The notes: generated from the sequence alone by a model not told the origin. DNA of 47,897 bases from Candidatus Bipolaricaulota bacterium (GCA_030611415.1 JAUWPW010000006.1:1-47897), one strand, 5' to 3'; positions 29,317-40,193 are shown, numbered from the stretch's first letter. Numbers and translations: made by a program.

Positions 29317-30498
29317 TTGAGTAGGAAGGTGTCTTCTTCACATTCGGTTCCCTTTTGGCGCGATGTTCGAGTTCTGCGCGTAATAGGCCAGATTGCATTT
29401 CTTGTGATTATCGCTACCGGAATATGGTGGTTGCTTAATAATCTACGAGTCAACCTTAGGGCATGTGGTTTGAAGATTAGTTTTAGCTTCCTTAGGAATA
29501 CGGCTGGGTTTCCAATTTCGGAGGGCTTACCGTATAGTCCGACTGATGTCAATGGGTACGCGTTCTGGGTTGGTATAGTCAATACAATCCGGATCTCTGT
29601 AATTGGAATCGTGCTTGCAACAATCATCGGAACAGTTATCGGTATCGCCCGTCTTTCAAACAACTGGCTTGTGAAAAAGCTGGCTGGTCTTTACGTAGAG
29701 GTAGTACGTAACATCCCCTTGCTTGTGCAGCTATTCTTCTGGTACTTTGCGGTGATGCTAACTGCACTGCCAATGGTCAAGAATAGCATCAAGCTGCCCG
29801 GGCCCATCTACCTCACCCGTCGGGGGGTGTACCTGCCTTGGGTAGCTCCTACGGGGTCATTTGGCGGGTGGATGTGGTACATCATCATCGGCTTGGTTTT
29901 GGCAATCGCTGTTTACGTATTCCGGCGCGCTTATCTTAGACGCGCCGAACGCCCAGGCTTCCCCCTTATATGGGCAGGATTAGTCCTCATCCTCGTTTTG
30001 GGCGCAGGATGGTTTCTCACCTCAGGCAACCCGTTGGCTCTGACCATTCCCGTCCTGAAGCGCTTCAACTTCGAAGGAGGGCTGTGGTTATCTACGTCAT
30101 TCACCTCACTGTTGGTTGGCCTATCGGTATACACTGGGGCATTCATTGCTGAGATCGTGCGGGCAGGGATTCTCGCGGTAAGCAGAGGACAAACCGAGGC
30201 AGCCAGGGCAGTGGGATTGAAAAAGGCACACGTTCTTCGCTTGGTAGTACTGCCCCAGGCGCTGCGAGTTATCATCCCGCCTTTGGCTAGTCAATATCTC
30301 AACTTGACCAAGAACTCCAGTCTGGCAATCCTCATTGGATATTACGATTTGATGAACGTGGGAACGACCATCTTCAATCAGACCGGTCGCGCCGTCGAGA
30401 TGATCCTGTTGATCATGGCTAGCTACCTGACAATGAGTCTACTGACCAGCCTGTTGATGAACTACTACAATCGCCGTATGAAATTGGTGGAGCGCTGA
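29317..30498 (+). CDS. Amino-acid ABC transporter permease (AapQ/GltJ-like)
   Basis: TTG start with aaggag; VEVVRNIPLLVQLFFWYF, AVGLKKAHVLRLVVLPQALRVIIPPLASQYLNLTKNSSLAILIGYYDL. Confidence 0.92.
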   Translation: MSRKVSSSHSVPFWRDVRVLRVIGQIAFLVIIATGIWWLLNNLRVNLRACGLKISFSFLRNTAGFPISEGLPYSPTDVNGYAFWVGIVNTIRISVIGIVLATIIGTVIGIARLSNNWLVKKLAGLYVEVVRNIPLLVQLFFWYFAVMLTALPMVKNSIKLPGPIYLTRRGVYLPWVAPTGSFGGWMWYIIIGLVLAIAVYVFRRAYLRRAERPGFPLIWAGLVLILVLGAGWFLTSGNPLALTIPVLKRFNFEGGLWLSTSFTSLLVGLSVYTGAFIAEIVRAGILAVSRGQTEAARAVGLKKAHVLRLVVLPQALRVIIPPLASQYLNLTKNSSLAILIGYYDLMNVGTTIFNQTGRAVEMILLIMASYLTMSLLTSLLMNYYNRRMKLVER

Positions 30499-30500
30499 TC

Positions 30501-31712
30501 ATGGACGAGAATCAACTAGCCGGTTACGCTGACAAGAACCAACTCCCACCTCCTAGTGAGAGGATTCCTGCCATACGGTGGCTGAAGCAAAACCTATTCA
30601 GTAGCTGGTTTAATGCGATACTCACTATCGTATCGACGGTGCTCATCATGACGATCGTATTTGGACTCCTTAGGTGGGCCTTGGAAGCACGGTGGGAGGT
30701 TATTCCCGCTAACCTGAAGCTGCTGTTGGTCGGTACCTATCCCGTGGAACACCTGTGGCGTGTCTGGGCAACTGTTTATCTTATCGCTTTCCTGCTGGGG
30801 TTTAGCAGCGGAGCCCATGGTGGCTTGATGCGTCGGGTTTCCACCACGGCTGCTTTGGTATCGGTTGTGTTGGCCGTTCTTCCGTTTCCTTGGGGGACTC
30901 GAGGATGGCTCCTCGGCATTGCCGTCGCTGCTGTCGCTGGTTTTGGCTTGGGGTATCTTGGCAAGGGCATCCGTTGGTGCAAACGCCTGGAAATCGCTTC
31001 CTGGATCTTATCATTCCCCATTAGCCTCATCTTTCTCAATGGGGTGGGGGGAATACTTCCTGTCATTAAGGGAAGAACCATGTGGGGGTTCATGCTCAAC
31101 TTGATCGGTGCAGTGGTGGGGATCGGTCTTTCATTTCCTGTAGGCGTGCTATTAGCCCTCGGACGGCGGAGCAAACTGCCGGCCATTCGGCTAGTGTGTA
31201 CCGCGTACATCGAGATTATCCGCGGTGTGCCGTTGATCAGCCTGCTGTTCATGGCTAGCATTATGCTACAGCTGCTTCTTCCCGCTAGCGTACGACCTGA
31301 CTTGCTCATCCGCGCGATGTTGACGATTACGGCCTTTTCGGCAGCGTATATGGCGGAGAATGTCCGTGGGGGACTACAAGCTATCCCACAGGGACAGTAC
31401 GAAGCGGCCTACGCTGTAGGTCTCAACAGAGCGTTGACAACCATACTGATTATTCTACCACAGGCGTTGCGCATAGTAATTCCAGCGATCGTTGGGCAAT
31501 TCATCGCCCTGTTTATGGACACGACTCTGTTTGGGTTCATAGCGATTCTTGAGCTCTTGAACATCACGCGAAGCATAATGGGTAACCTCGAATGGCGTGG
31601 AACCATATTCGAGCTATACGCATTTATCGGGATTGTGTTTTGGATCTTGTGCTATTCAATGTCCTACGTCAGTCGCAGAATTGAAAAAACACTAGGCGTA
31701 GGAGAACGCTAA
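30501..31712 (+). CDS. Amino-acid ABC transporter permease (AapM/GltK-like)
   Basis: [64 protein letters not shown]. Confidence 0.92.
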   Translation: MDENQLAGYADKNQLPPPSERIPAIRWLKQNLFSSWFNAILTIVSTVLIMTIVFGLLRWALEARWEVIPANLKLLLVGTYPVEHLWRVWATVYLIAFLLGFSSGAHGGLMRRVSTTAALVSVVLAVLPFPWGTRGWLLGIAVAAVAGFGLGYLGKGIRWCKRLEIASWILSFPISLIFLNGVGGILPVIKGRTMWGFMLNLIGAVVGIGLSFPVGVLLALGRRSKLPAIRLVCTAYIEIIRGVPLISLLFMASIMLQLLLPASVRPDLLIRAMLTITAFSAAYMAENVRGGLQAIPQGQYEAAYAVGLNRALTTILIILPQALRIVIPAIVGQFIALFMDTTLFGFIAILELLNITRSIMGNLEWRGTIFELYAFIGIVFWILCYSMSYVSRRIEKTLGVGER

Positions 31713-31725
31713 GAGGAGAGGAGAC

Positions 31726-32478
31726 TTGTCTGTGATAAACAACGAAGGAATTATCATCTACCGCGATGTGCATAAATGGTATGGGGATTTTCATGTGCTT
31801 AGAGGGATTACCTTCACGATGCAGAAAGGCGAGGTAGTGGTGATTTGTGGACCCTCTGGCTCCGGAAAATCCACGTGCATCCGCACGATAAACCGCCTGG
31901 AAGAGCACCAACGGGGACAGATCATCGTGGACGGTATAGAGTTAACAAACGATCTGCGCAACATAGAAGCTATCCGGCGTGAAGTTGGCATAGTCTTCCA
32001 GCAATTCAATCTATTTCCGCACCTTACCGCACTGCAGAATGTCTCTCTTGCGCCTTTTTGGGTGCTGAAGATGAGGAAGAGCAAGGCAGAAGAAGCCGCG
32101 ATGAAGCTCCTTGAGCGTGTCGGCATCCCTGAACAGGCACAGAAATACCCAGCACAGCTTTCCGGTGGCCAGCAACAACGGGTGGCCATCGCACGCGCAT
32201 TGGCGATGAGCCCCAAGATCATGCTCTTTGACGAGCCGACCTCGGCACTGGATCCAGAGATGATCAAAGAGGTGCTCGATGTGATGAAGAACTTGGCGCG
32301 TAGCGGTATGACGATGATTGTGGTCACTCACGAAATGGGCTTTGCGCGCGAAGTGGCAGACCGGATTATCTTCTTCGATTATGGTCAGCTGGTCGAGGAG
32401 AATACTCCCGAGGAATTCTTCCACAACCCGAAGCACGATCGCACGAAGCTCTTCCTATCTCAGATTCTGGAATACTAG
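31726..32478 (+). CDS. Amino-acid ABC transporter ATP-binding protein (AapP/GlnQ-like)
   Basis: [53 protein letters not shown]. Confidence 0.96.
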   Translation: MSVINNEGIIIYRDVHKWYGDFHVLRGITFTMQKGEVVVICGPSGSGKSTCIRTINRLEEHQRGQIIVDGIELTNDLRNIEAIRREVGIVFQQFNLFPHLTALQNVSLAPFWVLKMRKSKAEEAAMKLLERVGIPEQAQKYPAQLSGGQQQRVAIARALAMSPKIMLFDEPTSALDPEMIKEVLDVMKNLARSGMTMIVVTHEMGFAREVADRIIFFDYGQLVEENTPEEFFHNPKHDRTKLFLSQILEY

Positions 32479-32708
32479 ATGAATGCGGCTTTCCTTATGA
32501 GATACGGAAGACCCAGCCGGTAACAAGCCCTAATAAGGCAATGCATTCTCTTGACAGAGATTCCCTTTTGTGCTATGGATTGAGGAATACTGATTGGCTT
32601 TGCCCACGAGAAAGGAACAGCGTACTATCTGATACCAAACCAGTTTGACGAAATGCAAACAATGGCATCCACATCGATAGAGCAGTTGGCTTGAGAAAGG
32701 AGGTTCAA

Positions 32709-34577
32709 TTGAAAGGTGTTTTTGGTCGGTACGCGGATGTTGATCTAACCAAAGGAATTATTAGAGCTTACGACATTCCTAATGAGTGGCACCGAAAATA
32801 CTTGGGTGGAAGAGGCATTGGGCTTAGGATCCTCCTCGAAGAACTGGAAGGAAAGGAAGATCCCTTAGGGCCCAATAACATCTTGATCTTTGCCACTGGT
32901 CCTTTGCAGGGGACAGGAATTGCGGGAGCAGGTCGACATGCTGTAATCACCAAATCTCCGAAGACCGGGAGCCTGAGTGACAGTTACGCTGGAGGCTTTT
33001 GGGGACATGAGCTTGCCACATCTGGGTACGATGGGATCATCATACGAGGAAAGGCCGCCAAACCTGTATATTTGTCTCTTGCAAATGGTAAGGCAGAGAT
33101 TCATGATGCAAGTTCCCTTTGGGGCCTCCAAACTGGCGAGACAGAAGAAATTCTCAAGAGACAATACGAGGGAGCACGAGTCTCGTCTATCGGGCCTGCA
33201 GGCGAAAACCTTGTTAAGTTCGCGTGCATAATAAATGACATGAGCAGAGCAGCAGGCCGCCCTGGGTTCGGGGCTGTAATGGGAAGCAAGAATCTGAAAG
33301 CAATCGTAGTGAAAGGCGGGCAAGCGAAATCTCTCCATGACACAGAAATGTTGACGGAGATACGCAAGAAAATCGTTCAGCAACTGATGGGAAACCCTGG
33401 AATCCAGGAATTCGGGAAATGGGGATCTTCTGCAGCGGTTATGGGGTTAAACGAAGAAGGGATTCTCCCGACCAAGAATTTTCAAGAGGGCACATTCGAT
33501 GATGCCGAGAAGATCGATGGTGCGGGTTCTCGCTTCAAAGAGATTTTAGTAGGGCGTGACAATTGTACCGGTTGCCCAATTCGCTGCAAGCGCCTTGTCA
33601 AAGGCGAATTCATGGGGAGGGCAATTGAAGAAAAATACGGTGGGCCAGAATACGAGACGCTTGCTGCCCTTGGCTCGAACTGTCTGAATGCTGATGTGTT
33701 ATCTATTAGTCTTGCCAATCAACTTTGCAATCAGTACGGCCTAGACACTATTAGCGCTGGCGTCGCTATCGCTTTTGCTATGGAGGCAAGCGAGAAGGGC
33801 TTGATCAAAGAGAAGGTTCAGTGGGGAGATCCAGAAGCGGTAGTTGAGTTAGTGGAGAAGATTGCCTTCCGAAAAGGAATCGGAGATACCCTGGCAAAGG
33901 GGATTGATAAGGTTGCCGCAGAGATCGGAGCGGACTTCGCGATGCACATTAAGGGGCAGGAGCTGCCCATGCACGATCCACGAGGAAAGAAGGCTCTTGG
34001 CTTGAGTTATGCAACGACTCCGCGTGGTGCCCAGCATATGGAGGCATTACACGACGATGGAGCTGAGGGATTAGGCAAGTATGGAACCCCTGAAATCGGA
34101 GTATACGGTCCTATAGATCGTATGTCATGGGACAAGAAACCACGTTTCTGCAAAATCCATCAAGATCTAGCTTCCTTTGCAAACTCTGTAATCGCATGCA
34201 CTTACGTTGGTTTCGAGGTTGCAATGTGCTCAGGCTATAATCCCTACCCTCATTTCCGTGAAGCTCTCTATGCAGCCACTGGACTGGAAATTGGAGTGCC
34301 AGAGATGCTACTCATCGGTGAGCGAAACTTTAACATGCTCAAATTGGCCGCAGCGCAACAGGGGTATACGCGAAACGATGATGATCTACCAGCACGGCTA
34401 CGCGAGCCCCTCCCTCGGGGTAATAGCGCGCATGAGGGCATTCCAGAGGATGTCCTGCAAGGTGGAATCGACGAATACTACAAGCTTCGAGGATGGGATG
34501 ACTATGGTCCTACAGATGAGAAACTGGCCCAGTTAGACATGCGCAACTTCATTGGGTTCATTGAGCGAGAGGACTAA
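32709..34577 (+). CDS. Aldehyde:ferredoxin oxidoreductase (tungsten AOR family)
   Basis: MKGVFGRYADVDLTKGIIRAYDI, KYLGGRGIGLRILLEEL, RPGFGAVMGSKNLKAIVVKG, CTGCPIRC; TTG at 32709 preceded by aaaggagg. Confidence 0.93.
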   Translation: MKGVFGRYADVDLTKGIIRAYDIPNEWHRKYLGGRGIGLRILLEELEGKEDPLGPNNILIFATGPLQGTGIAGAGRHAVITKSPKTGSLSDSYAGGFWGHELATSGYDGIIIRGKAAKPVYLSLANGKAEIHDASSLWGLQTGETEEILKRQYEGARVSSIGPAGENLVKFACIINDMSRAAGRPGFGAVMGSKNLKAIVVKGGQAKSLHDTEMLTEIRKKIVQQLMGNPGIQEFGKWGSSAAVMGLNEEGILPTKNFQEGTFDDAEKIDGAGSRFKEILVGRDNCTGCPIRCKRLVKGEFMGRAIEEKYGGPEYETLAALGSNCLNADVLSISLANQLCNQYGLDTISAGVAIAFAMEASEKGLIKEKVQWGDPEAVVELVEKIAFRKGIGDTLAKGIDKVAAEIGADFAMHIKGQELPMHDPRGKKALGLSYATTPRGAQHMEALHDDGAEGLGKYGTPEIGVYGPIDRMSWDKKPRFCKIHQDLASFANSVIACTYVGFEVAMCSGYNPYPHFREALYAATGLEIGVPEMLLIGERNFNMLKLAAAQQGYTRNDDDLPARLREPLPRGNSAHEGIPEDVLQGGIDEYYKLRGWDDYGPTDEKLAQLDMRNFIGFIERED

Positions 34578-34597
34578 TAAGTAGGATCAGGATTAAC

Positions 34598-34613
34598 CCT
34601 GAACGGGTTCAGG
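34598..34613. promoter_or_regulatory. Perfect 7-bp dyad downstream of the AOR gene
   Basis: CCTGAAC-GG-GTTCAGG. Confidence 0.3.
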
Positions 34614-34892
34614 TGCTTGGAAAGAGAAAAGGACTGCATGCATGTCTCAATTCCTTCTCAGACCTTTTGCGTAACAAAAGCTACATTATCTTTTAGCTGA
34701 GTAGTTTTACTTAATAGGATATGAGTGTCTGCTGGTAATGCGTGTAGATTTGACAGATGAAGTGGTTATCTTATAGCAAGGTGGCCGCCCATACCATCGC
34801 TTGTCGGTACCCTGTTTTCCGGTCCGGATCCCTCAATATAACATGCTCTTAATGGATCTCATACCCTTTTAGGATAATCGCATGCATTACTC

Positions 34893-36002
34893 TTATTGGA
34901 CTTTCCCACGGGCTTTGATCTGCCACACGTCCAGTATCTGGCCATCTTGCAGCACGTACATCTCATCGTGGAGGTTTACGGTGGGACAGACGTGATTGGG
35001 AACGATTTCGATCTTGTCTCCGATCTCCACTGTTTGGGCTGAACCATGAGTATCGATGACGCCGTGTTCCTCATTCAACATGACGATCCTCGCCTCTGGA
35101 ATTTCTTTGATGTACCCATATCCGCAATAGTCGAAAGTAAAGCAATTGAAAGCTTCTTCTGGGAACAGAGCCTTACTACCCGCATCAACCACGATGATGC
35201 CAGGACGCGGCATGCTGATCACTGTAGCTAAGACACTCAACGCACATTGGTCCCAGTTCGCCGCACCGAGACACACTTCGATGACATCATTGAACACGTA
35301 GGTTCCAGGGCGCATCTCGGTGATGCCTTCAACACTTGGGATAAAGGGGGCGGACACTGTGGATCCCACGCTAACAACTTTGATGTCGTGACCTGCCTTC
35401 CGCAGGGTCTCTGCATGGGAGACCATCTCCTGTCCAACCTCTAGTGACTTGCACTCAATGCTCGCTCGCGAAGTACCGTGCTCAACGTGGCCTTCGTGCG
35501 TCATAATACCAAGTAGTTTGATATTGTTTAGAGTGGAAATTTGCTTAGCCAATCTAAGTATCTCTCCCTTATCACTTAGACCACATCGATGCACTCCGGT
35601 GTCGATTTCGATCAGAACTTCGAGGTGAACGTTTTTCTGCTGGGCCGCCTCATTCAGCATTTGAGCACCAACATGGCTGTCAACAGCCACAATTAGACGG
35701 ATCTTTTTTGCAAGCGCCGTAAGTCTGTCCAACTTGCGACGGCCGATGACCTGGTTCGCGATAAATATGTCTTTGATCCCCGCTTCAGCCATTATCTCAG
35801 CTTCTCCGAGTTTGGCAACGGTGATCCCGTTCGCCTCGGCTTCAATTTGGAGTTTAGCGATCTCGGGGGTCTTGTGAGTCTTTGCATGTGGGCGAAGATT
35901 CAATCCATTCTTCCTGGCGATCGAAGCCATTGCGCCAATGTTATTCTTCAGCCGCTCCAAATCCATCAGTAAAGCAGGCGTGTCGATGTCATAGTTGGCC
36001 AT
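34893..36002 (-). CDS. D-threonine aldolase / D-serine dehydratase-like (DSD1 family, alanine-racemase fold)
   Basis: DIDTPALLMDLERLKNNI, LRPHAKTHKTPEIA (PLP lysine), EEHGVID, VPNHVCPTVNLHD metal-site region; ATG with gaaggag. Confidence 0.88.
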   Translation of the reverse strand: MANYDIDTPALLMDLERLKNNIGAMASIARKNGLNLRPHAKTHKTPEIAKLQIEAEANGITVAKLGEAEIMAEAGIKDIFIANQVIGRRKLDRLTALAKKIRLIVAVDSHVGAQMLNEAAQQKNVHLEVLIEIDTGVHRCGLSDKGEILRLAKQISTLNNIKLLGIMTHEGHVEHGTSRASIECKSLEVGQEMVSHAETLRKAGHDIKVVSVGSTVSAPFIPSVEGITEMRPGTYVFNDVIEVCLGAANWDQCALSVLATVISMPRPGIIVVDAGSKALFPEEAFNCFTFDYCGYGYIKEIPEARIVMLNEEHGVIDTHGSAQTVEIGDKIEIVPNHVCPTVNLHDEMYVLQDGQILDVWQIKARGKVQ

Positions 36003-36129
36003 AAGTGACGTCTCCTTCATACGCTAGTATCTAGTTCCATGAATCGGCATACCTCTTCTTGAACGGTGTCGCGTAGACAGCCTTCTCTGGGCAATCTCCC
36101 AAGTCATCCTGATCTCAGGTCTGTCGTAC

Positions 36130-36520
36130 TCAAATCGTGATGTTGAGTCCCAATCCCCTCTCAACGGCCTTCTTCTGCGCAAATAGAGCAATTGCCGTAT
36201 CTTGCACGCCTACTCCTGTCAGATCACAAACCGTAATCTGTTCATCCCTTTCGCGACCGCGCTTGTTGCCCGCTGTAATTTCACCCAATTCGGTTAATGG
36301 AACATCCTCGGAAATCGCCTTTGCCTCTATGCCATGGTGCAACTCTCCCAGTCGCAAACATTGTGACTTGCGGTCACAGACCAGTCCATCCGCACGGGTT
36401 AGAACCTCTGGAAAAAGCTCGTGTTTCCCTTCAGCGTCTGCTCCCATTGCGGTAATATGTAGTCCTGGGTGGAGCCACTCTGGCCTTAGGAAAGGTGTCC
36501 GCGATGGTGGCTGCAGTAAC
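36130..36520 (-). pseudogene. 3-prime remnant of ornithine cyclodeaminase / mu-crystallin family gene
   Basis: PPSRTPFLRPEWLHPGLHITAMGADAEGKHELFPEVLTRADGLVCDRKSQCLRLGELHHGI...ELGEITAGNKRGRERDEQITVCDLTGVGVQDTAIA; the N-terminal portion is absent. Confidence 0.85.
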
Positions 36521-36553
36521 CCATAAGAAAATTGTGGCGCAAGAGGGTCCGCT

Positions 36554-37240
36554 CTACTTTCGTTCTTCGGTTTCGTTGACTACCGCGACAACTTGATCCT
36601 CCAAGCTACCCGAAGGAACAATCCTTCTATCGAAAACGGCTGTCCCGATCGTGAATGCATAGGCTCCGGCTTTGACTACACGTCTGATCTGATCAAGGCT
36701 ATTCACACTTCCTGCGACGATCACCGGAATCTCCAATGCGTCAATGACGCGTTCCATCAACTCCTCAGGATTCTCCTTATGGCGGTAGGCCAGCAGATCG
36801 ATCCCAGCCACCCCCATCTCCTGTTTCTCCAACGCCTCGGCAACGATCTCATCGATCGAGCCGTGCAGCACGGACGGAATTCCGGAGATATTGCCGACGA
36901 ACGGATAGAATTGGATGCCCGTTCCCTTGATGATCTCCATGACATCTTCCGCGTATTGGCCGTACGATCCGATCAGCCGGTCGACGCCGAGTTCGGCTGC
37001 GATCCGCGCTCCACGAAGGGTCGATTCGCGGTCTTCGCTGACAACCTCGAGATAACTGGTCAATCCGGCATCGTCAATCGCCTTTTTCAGTTCCACAAGT
37101 CGATGCTTGGGGATACCGACGTCTTTGAACCCGATATTCTTCACTCCGAGGTTCTTCACATCATCGAGAACGCGGATCGGCGTCGGGATCGTCCGATCGT
37201 TGTATGTCAGAAAGAAAATGAAATCAGTCATTTGTTGCAT
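36554..37240 (-). CDS. Phosphate-binding TIM-barrel protein (HisA/NanE/KGPDC-like), unknown substrate
   Basis: Predicted beta-alpha repeat with IPVIVAGSVNSLDQIRRVVKAGAYAFTIGTAVFDRR phosphate-binding motif. Confidence 0.6.
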   Translation of the reverse strand: MQQMTDFIFFLTYNDRTIPTPIRVLDDVKNLGVKNIGFKDVGIPKHRLVELKKAIDDAGLTSYLEVVSEDRESTLRGARIAAELGVDRLIGSYGQYAEDVMEIIKGTGIQFYPFVGNISGIPSVLHGSIDEIVAEALEKQEMGVAGIDLLAYRHKENPEELMERVIDALEIPVIVAGSVNSLDQIRRVVKAGAYAFTIGTAVFDRRIVPSGSLEDQVVAVVNETEERK

Positions 37241-37251
37241 CTCCTGTAGTT

Positions 37252-38784
37252 CTAGAAACTTTTACTCGCGGTAAACATTCCGCATAGGTCTTCGTAGAGT
37301 TTTGTGTACGCGGCGTACATCCTGGAATACTTCCCGGCAAGCTCATCGCGTGGCTCGGTGCTCGCCGGCGCAAGTCTCACCGTCTTGTCGACGGCCTCGT
37401 CGACGGTCTGCCACACACCGGTCGCTACACCGGCCAAGATAGCCGCGCCAAGGCATGCGGCATCCTGAGGATCCTGGGACACGATGACGGGGCGTTCCGT
37501 GACATCGGCTTTCATCTGCAGCCACAGTTTGCTCTTCGCACCGCCGCCAAGAGACCGGATCTCTTCGACCTTTATTCCTAATCCCTCAAACGCGTCGATC
37601 AATCTTCGGATCGCAAAGCACAGTGATTCCATAATCGCTCGAATCATGTGAGCCTTCGTGTGCCGCATCGTGAGCCCGAAGAACACGCCCTTGGCATCGG
37701 TATTCGATTCAGGCGGTCCTGCCCCCTGTAGATGCGGCAGAACGACGAGCCCTTCCGAACCAGGCGGAACGTTCGCCGCTTCACCCGTCATCAGATCGTA
37801 CGCGTCGACTCTGGTCCGTTCGGCGACCGACAATTCTTCCTGGCAGAACTTGTCCCTGAACCAGCGGAAGACCATCCCGCCAGTCGTAAAGGAATGCGCC
37901 ATGTACATGTCCGGCAGAGCGAAGTAGAAGCAGGGAATTTTCCCCTCCGGATCTTCGAACGGTTTATCGACAAGAGCACACATGGCGAGTGCGGCTCCGA
38001 TGTTCTCCGTCACCACGCCAGGACGGATGCAGCCGACGCCGATCGCGCCGCAAGCTTGATCAAGCCCTCCTGTGACAACGACGGTATCGGGAGAAAGGCC
38101 CAACTCGCGCGCGATCTCCTCTCGAATCGACCCGATGGCTTCGCCCGGCTCCCGGATCTCCGGAAGCTGAGAGGCGGAGATTCCGAGATACGCAAGCATC
38201 TCGTTCCACCACTGTTTCGTGTGGATGTCCCAGTACGTGGTTGAACAAAGGAGCGATCCTTCGGATACGTACTCCCCGGTCAGCCGATGGATCAACCAAT
38301 CCTCGATAAGCAGGAACTTGTCCACCTGCTCGAACAACTCCGGCTCGTTCCGCTTCATCCACAGGATCTTGGCAGCGGGCCATGTCGCACACATCGAGAC
38401 CTGTCCCGTCTTTCGCACAAGTTCGCTCTGCGGGAACACTTCGGCGAGGATCTCCGCCTCCTCGTGCGCACGGCTGTCCATCCAGACAATCGCCGGGCGA
38501 ACCGAGATACCATCCTTGTCCACCGGTATCAGCGTTTCCCCCTGTGCTGAAATCCCGATGCAGCGGATGTCCTCCGGAGCGACTGAACCGTTGCCCAAAA
38601 CTGCTTGAACCCCGCGCTTAACGGCGTTCCAATAGACCTCGACATTCTGTTCGACGACAAGCACCGATGGAACGATCAATTCGTACTCCTGGGTGGATTT
38701 CGCCACCAGGCGTCCGTCATCGGTGAACAGGGCCGTCTTGATCGCCGTCGTCCCGAGATCGAAGCTCAGTATGTATTCGGTCAT
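37252..38784 (-). CDS. FGGY-family carbohydrate kinase (xylulokinase-like)
   Basis: MTEYILSFDLGTTAIKTALFTDDG, AIVWMDSRAHEEAE, VVTGGLDQACGAIGVG, IRSLGGGAKSKLWLQMKADV; the ORF track over-extends the N-terminus. Confidence 0.93.
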   Translation of the reverse strand: MTEYILSFDLGTTAIKTALFTDDGRLVAKSTQEYELIVPSVLVVEQNVEVYWNAVKRGVQAVLGNGSVAPEDIRCIGISAQGETLIPVDKDGISVRPAIVWMDSRAHEEAEILAEVFPQSELVRKTGQVSMCATWPAAKILWMKRNEPELFEQVDKFLLIEDWLIHRLTGEYVSEGSLLCSTTYWDIHTKQWWNEMLAYLGISASQLPEIREPGEAIGSIREEIARELGLSPDTVVVTGGLDQACGAIGVGCIRPGVVTENIGAALAMCALVDKPFEDPEGKIPCFYFALPDMYMAHSFTTGGMVFRWFRDKFCQEELSVAERTRVDAYDLMTGEAANVPPGSEGLVVLPHLQGAGPPESNTDAKGVFFGLTMRHTKAHMIRAIMESLCFAIRRLIDAFEGLGIKVEEIRSLGGGAKSKLWLQMKADVTERPVIVSQDPQDAACLGAAILAGVATGVWQTVDEAVDKTVRLAPASTEPRDELAGKYSRMYAAYTKLYEDLCGMFTASKSF

Positions 38785-38818
38785 AGTAGTCCTTGTTGTT
38801 TCTCCGTAGATCCCCCGT

Positions 38819-40156
38819 TCATAAGTTCGTAACGAAAATGCCGAGGAATTCGGCCAGATCGCAGAGATCCTCTCGAAGATCGCCCTCGGCCAAAACGAAG
38901 TGGTGTTCCATTCCGGCGTTCGCCAGGAGAGACAGAAGATCCTCGCCTGCCCAGGTGGCTTCCAGCTTGGCCAGTGAAACGCCGCCCATCCGGTGCCATT
39001 CCTCAAGCGACATTCCCTTGCATTCAACCTGCCCAGCGAACAACCGGTATGAATCCGAATCGTCCCAGACATTGACAAGGGTCGCCTTGTCCATTTTCCG
39101 AATTGGGAACTGCACGAAGCAGCCCGTCTCTCCTTCTCCAGCGATTGTCACTTCGTCGAGGCTCGCTGCGAGCGACAGCGCACAGCTGCCGGCGTGCCCG
39201 AGATATAAGGTCCCGTTCTCCGGACCGATATAGGCCAGCTCCCCGAGCATCGACGGCGCGGATGAAAGATCTCCGAGGAGGTTCATGACGGTCGTCCGCG
39301 CAAGGTCGCCCTCCGTCTCGAGGACGAATCCGTCATCTCCAAGCCACGATGCAGCGAGATTCGCCGCCCCCCACGCGTACGGATAGGTCTGAATCGTCGC
39401 GGCATCGAGCTGGTATCGGCCTTGGAGCTCCTCGATTGCCAGCGTCTCCGCCGCCGCTACGAGCAGGCGATTCTCTTCCCCCGGTTCGACCGCCGGCAGC
39501 TGTCCTTGGCTCGCCTTTGCCTGAACCAGTTCCTTTCGACGATCCAGCGAAACCCGCTCGACAGTCTCCAGAAATTCGGTCATCTCGATATGAATCACCG
39601 ATGCTCCGAAAAGCTCTCCGAGATCCCATTCCCCCGAAGTCATGTCCTGCGGTCCGAACGCCCGCCACGTCGACCGGGGGCCAATCAGACCGATGTGACG
39701 AGGCTCGTCCCGATGCGCGACCTTCGCTACAAGGGCGTATCGGTCGACCGCATCGCAGATTCGATCTTCGCTCGGCGTCCCGTACGCGAGTTTGAAGCCA
39801 ATTCCCCGATTGCGCAGGATTCCCGCGAAATGCTGGACCGCGGCGACCGAATACGTTTCCGGATACGGCAATCCCCACAGGAAGAGCGGAGCTCCGCTGC
39901 ACCGCGAGATCAAGTATGGAATCGAATCTCTGGCCCACGTTGCGTGGATCAGGACAGCCAAATCGACGTTCTCACTACGGAATCGGGTGCCCGCTTCAAC
40001 GGCGCCCGCATCGGTAAGAACGGTCTCCTCGTGTTTGATGATGACTACACCTCTGCGTTCCAGTTGATCGCCAGCTTCGGCCAACAGCGAACCCGCTCGT
40101 TCAAGCCCGGATTCTGCTTCGTTGCCAACAACTGCTAGACCTACTCTGGGGTTCAT
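38819..40156 (-). CDS. L-fucose/L-arabinose isomerase-like protein
   Basis: LAVLIHATWARDSIPYLISRCSGAPLFLWGLPYPE, GRYQLDAATIQTYPYAWG, GHAGSCALSLA; SD aaggagg. Confidence 0.75.
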   Translation of the reverse strand: MNPRVGLAVVGNEAESGLERAGSLLAEAGDQLERRGVVIIKHEETVLTDAGAVEAGTRFRSENVDLAVLIHATWARDSIPYLISRCSGAPLFLWGLPYPETYSVAAVQHFAGILRNRGIGFKLAYGTPSEDRICDAVDRYALVAKVAHRDEPRHIGLIGPRSTWRAFGPQDMTSGEWDLGELFGASVIHIEMTEFLETVERVSLDRRKELVQAKASQGQLPAVEPGEENRLLVAAAETLAIEELQGRYQLDAATIQTYPYAWGAANLAASWLGDDGFVLETEGDLARTTVMNLLGDLSSAPSMLGELAYIGPENGTLYLGHAGSCALSLAASLDEVTIAGEGETGCFVQFPIRKMDKATLVNVWDDSDSYRLFAGQVECKGMSLEEWHRMGGVSLAKLEATWAGEDLLSLLANAGMEHHFVLAEGDLREDLCDLAEFLGIFVTNL

Positions 40157-40193
40157 GAATAGATACCTCCTTGTACTAATAGTTGGTTGCGTT

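Noticed and set aside
39333-39938. 201-aa minus-strand and several long plus-strand ORFs within 37-40 kb
   Set aside because: GC-rich shadow frames of the isomerase and kinase genes.
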